The position numbers were made by a program, and so were the translations under genes. The notes below the pieces were generated by a model, which was given only the letters and a program-made list of their open reading frames with translations, was not told the DNA's origin and made no database searches. This document shows positions 63,539-64,000 of a stretch of DNA of 64,000 nt, piece by piece. Location of the stretch: the NCBI GenBank assembly GCA_000961725.1, contig LADS01000061.1:1-64000 (forward strand). The letters run 5' to 3'. Source of the DNA: Desulfobulbaceae bacterium BRH_c16a (GTDB lineage: Bacteria; Desulfobacterota; Desulfobulbia; Desulfobulbales; Desulfocapsaceae). Position 1 is the stretch's first letter. Each line of letters opens with the position of its first letter.

Positions 63539-64000
63539 CTATTCGTTCTTTTTTTCTTCTCTCAGTTGTTGACCCTTGAGAGCCTCCCACCAGTCAAGTC
63601 TCTTTTTGATCTCTTTTTCAAAGCCGAATTGCGACGGCGTGTAGTAGGTTTTTTCTTCCATATGTTCAGGAAAAAACTTCTGGTAACTGTAGTGATTGTC
63701 GAAGTCGTGGGAATACCGGTATCCTTTGCCGTACCCGAATTCGTTCATCATCTGGGTGGGAGCATTGCGTATGGCCGGCGGAACCTTGAAATGGCTGGTT
63801 CTGCAGGCATCCGCCCTGGCCTGGTCATACGCTTTTTCAAGAGAATTGCTTTTGGGGGCAGTGGCGAGATAGACCGTGGCCTGGCTGAGCGCGACACCGG
63901 CCTCGGGCATGCCGAGAAAATGGACGGCATCTTTCACTGCCATGGCCTGGACCAGTGCCTGTGGGTCGGCCAGACCGATATCTTCGGAAGCCATTCGCAC
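63539..64000 (-). CDS. rarA: Replication-associated recombination protein RarA, C-terminal part
   Basis: The window ends within an AAA+ ATPase gene of the RarA/MgsA family. The C-terminal half is visible: [40 protein letters not shown], and [20 protein letters not shown], characteristic of the family tetramerization domain. RarA acts at stalled replication forks. Only about 153 codons are in the window; the ATPase domain lies beyond its end. Confidence 0.9.
   Translation of the reverse strand: MRMASEDIGLADPQALVQAMAVKDAVHFLGMPEAGVALSQATVYLATAPKSNSLEKAYDQARADACRTSHFKVPPAIRNAPTQMMNEFGYGKGYRYSHDFDNHYSYQKFFPEHMEEKTYYTPSQFGFEKEIKKRLDWWEALKGQQLREEKKNE

Overview
The window reads as a chromosomal segment of a Gram-negative, anaerobe-like deltaproteobacterium, most likely of the Desulfobulbales/Desulfobulbaceae type. 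This is inferred from gene content and protein style, not from any 16S gene. Supporting traits are Pal, OmpH/Skp, LolA and RND-pump genes (outer membrane), futalosine-route menaquinone genes (mqnB, mqnD), RNase Y, a yicC-remA-gmk cluster, a one-cysteine DksA, a PerR-like Fur protein, and many two-component and radical SAM proteins. GC content looks moderate.

Layout. 1-1.2 kb: the 3' part of an IS701-like transposase abutting the 3' part of a histidine kinase that lost its N-terminus. 1.7-6.7 kb: a DksA-like gene, then a tight minus-strand operon of a 781-aa unknown protein, phosphatidylserine decarboxylase and a degenerate Lgt-like membrane protein. 6.8-8.3 kb: a gene graveyard (broken response regulator, fragments of PhoH, of an NDH-2-like flavoprotein and of a solute-binding sensor domain). 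8.4-15.5 kb: a tripartite RND efflux operon ending in an HD-GYP protein. 15.6-26 kb: mostly minus strand, with a fused diadenylate cyclase-YbbR protein, DUF2914, a spermidine-synthase-like membrane protein, YihY, a hybrid kinase, HDOD, MoaE-like and an MltD-like transglycosylase.

26.1-38.2 kb: a plus-strand housekeeping stretch (NUDIX, ZapB-like, ZapA, a probable 6S RNA, RNase Y, TyrRS, then Pal, Skp, YicC, RemA, Gmk, RlmB), interrupted by a minus-strand Fur / radical SAM / unknown block. 38.2-49.1 kb: a periplasmic binding protein, hybrid kinase, DUF523-DUF1722, S1-repeat protein, a RiPP-maturase-like radical SAM enzyme, LolA, MurI, FmdB and QueA. 49.3-52.2 kb: mqnB-mqnD-mobBA and a Cys-rich HTH regulator. 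52.6-56.8 kb: a TlpA/NosL/ABC-exporter operon that looks dedicated to metal (copper?) or redox assembly. 56.9-60 kb: an unusual 1020-aa receiver-receiver-PPDK_N protein. The end carries Bpt, AmrS, an unknown membrane protein and the C-terminal part of RarA.

The most interesting unexplained items are the 781-aa/Psd/Lgt-like operon, the 1020-aa receiver-PPDK protein, the TlpA-NosL-ABC operon, the orphan RiPP-type radical SAM gene, the fused c-di-AMP synthase, three different small inverted-repeat (MITE-like) elements (one present twice in opposite orientation), mutually exclusive hairpins before the DUF523 gene, and the fossil-gene patch at 6.8-8.3 kb. No CRISPR array, rRNA, tRNA or intact prophage was seen. 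All family assignments come from reading the translated sequence; none was confirmed by a search.
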